A stretch of DNA of 64,000 nt, from the NCBI RefSeq assembly GCF_014898055.3, contig NW_023604295.1, positions 134,446,676 through 134,510,675 on the forward strand, written 5' to 3'. This DNA comes from Talpa occidentalis. Its lineage: Eukaryota; Chordata; Mammalia; Eulipotyphla; Talpidae. Below the pieces are notes generated by a model. It was not told the origin of the DNA. It saw nothing but the letters and a program-made list of their open reading frames with translations, and ran no database searches. Shown piece by piece: positions 63,690-64,000 of the stretch. How positions within the stretch are numbered: position 1 is the first letter of the stretch; each line of letters opens with the position of its first letter. The translations under genes were made by a program, and so were the position numbers.

Positions 63690-63960
63690 ATTACTTTCCA
63701 CTCTCTGCTGTCCCAGCCTTTACATTCCATTTCTATAGATTTGCTTACTTGGAGCATTTCATGTATGTGGAACCATAAATATGTGTATTTGTGTGGCTAG
63801 CTTTTTTCTCTTACTATGTTTTCAAGGCTTACCAGGTTGTAGCATATATCAGTGATTTATTCCTTTTATGTCTGAATAATAATCCATTGTATGGACATTA
63901 GAATTTCTATGTATTCTTTTAAAAAGCAAATGTTTCTAGTATTCATTTAGCTTTAAACTC
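63690..63960 (-). mobile_element. L1 3'-end fragment
   Basis: CATTTCATGTATGTGGAACC, AGTGATTTATTCCTTTTATG and AATCCATTGTATGGAC occur in the order known for older mammalian L1 elements in reverse orientation. Confidence 0.6.
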
Positions 63961-64000
63961 CTGGTCAAAAGAAATTTTTTAAATTATCTAATTTTTAATT

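Larger units (their letters stand above)
60021..64000. other. Upstream flank of HPF1
   Basis: No coding gene recognised. It contains an LTR-like element (about 60283-60772), a decayed DNA-transposon-type fragment (about 60825-60940), the nested LTR pair (61065-62658), an old repeat (about 63030-63290) and L1 3'-end debris (about 63690-63960). Confidence 0.65.

Overview
The window is mammalian nuclear DNA: GT-AG introns, a CpG-island promoter, MIR and L1 fragments, LTRs, and about 17 copies of a tRNA-derived SINE of roughly 250-300 bp. The SINE (head like GGGCCTCCCTGGTGGCGCAG, B box GGTTCGATCCC, A-rich tail) is not primate Alu or rodent B1/B2. It looks lineage-specific within Laurasiatheria. 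From memory it fits the Rhin-type SINEs of horseshoe and leaf-nosed bats, but I cannot confirm the species.

Two protein genes lie tail to tail. CLCN3 (endosomal 2Cl-/H+ exchanger ClC-3) is on the + strand. Its 11 constitutive coding exons in the window run from 5296 to 37112 and encode residues 54-818 in human numbering; the first 53 codons lie upstream of the window. A further 76-nt cassette exon (35249-35324) shifts the frame of the last exon and gives the longer C-terminus ending at 37180. The ion-pathway residues are intact: GSGIPE, gating Glu282 and proton Glu339. The 3'UTR follows 37180, probably to about 40 kb.

HPF1 (histone PARylation factor 1, C4orf27) is complete on the - strand. 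Its eight coding exons run from the ATG at 59761 to the stop at 44738, total 1041 nt, and encode 346 residues, the human length. Catalytic Glu284 and Arg239 are present. Its promoter is a CpG island at about 59.43-60.02 kb.

Region by region: 1-37 kb is CLCN3 introns and exons; 37-40 kb is its 3'UTR; 40-44.6 kb is intergenic and rich in old repeats; 44.6-59.8 kb is HPF1; 60-64 kb is upstream sequence holding LTRs, including a solo LTR nested inside an older LTR of the same family, each with a 6-bp target-site duplication.

The two proteins act in unrelated processes (vesicular chloride/proton exchange; PARP1/2-dependent serine ADP-ribosylation). The less expected signals are a decayed partial copy of a CLCN3 exon in an upstream intron (about 15.3 kb), a possible alternative CLCN3 3' end after the cassette exon, an unidentified terminal-exon-like segment inside an HPF1 intron (about 52 kb), and the nested LTR pair. 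No bacterial-type system, CRISPR array or novel protein system was found.
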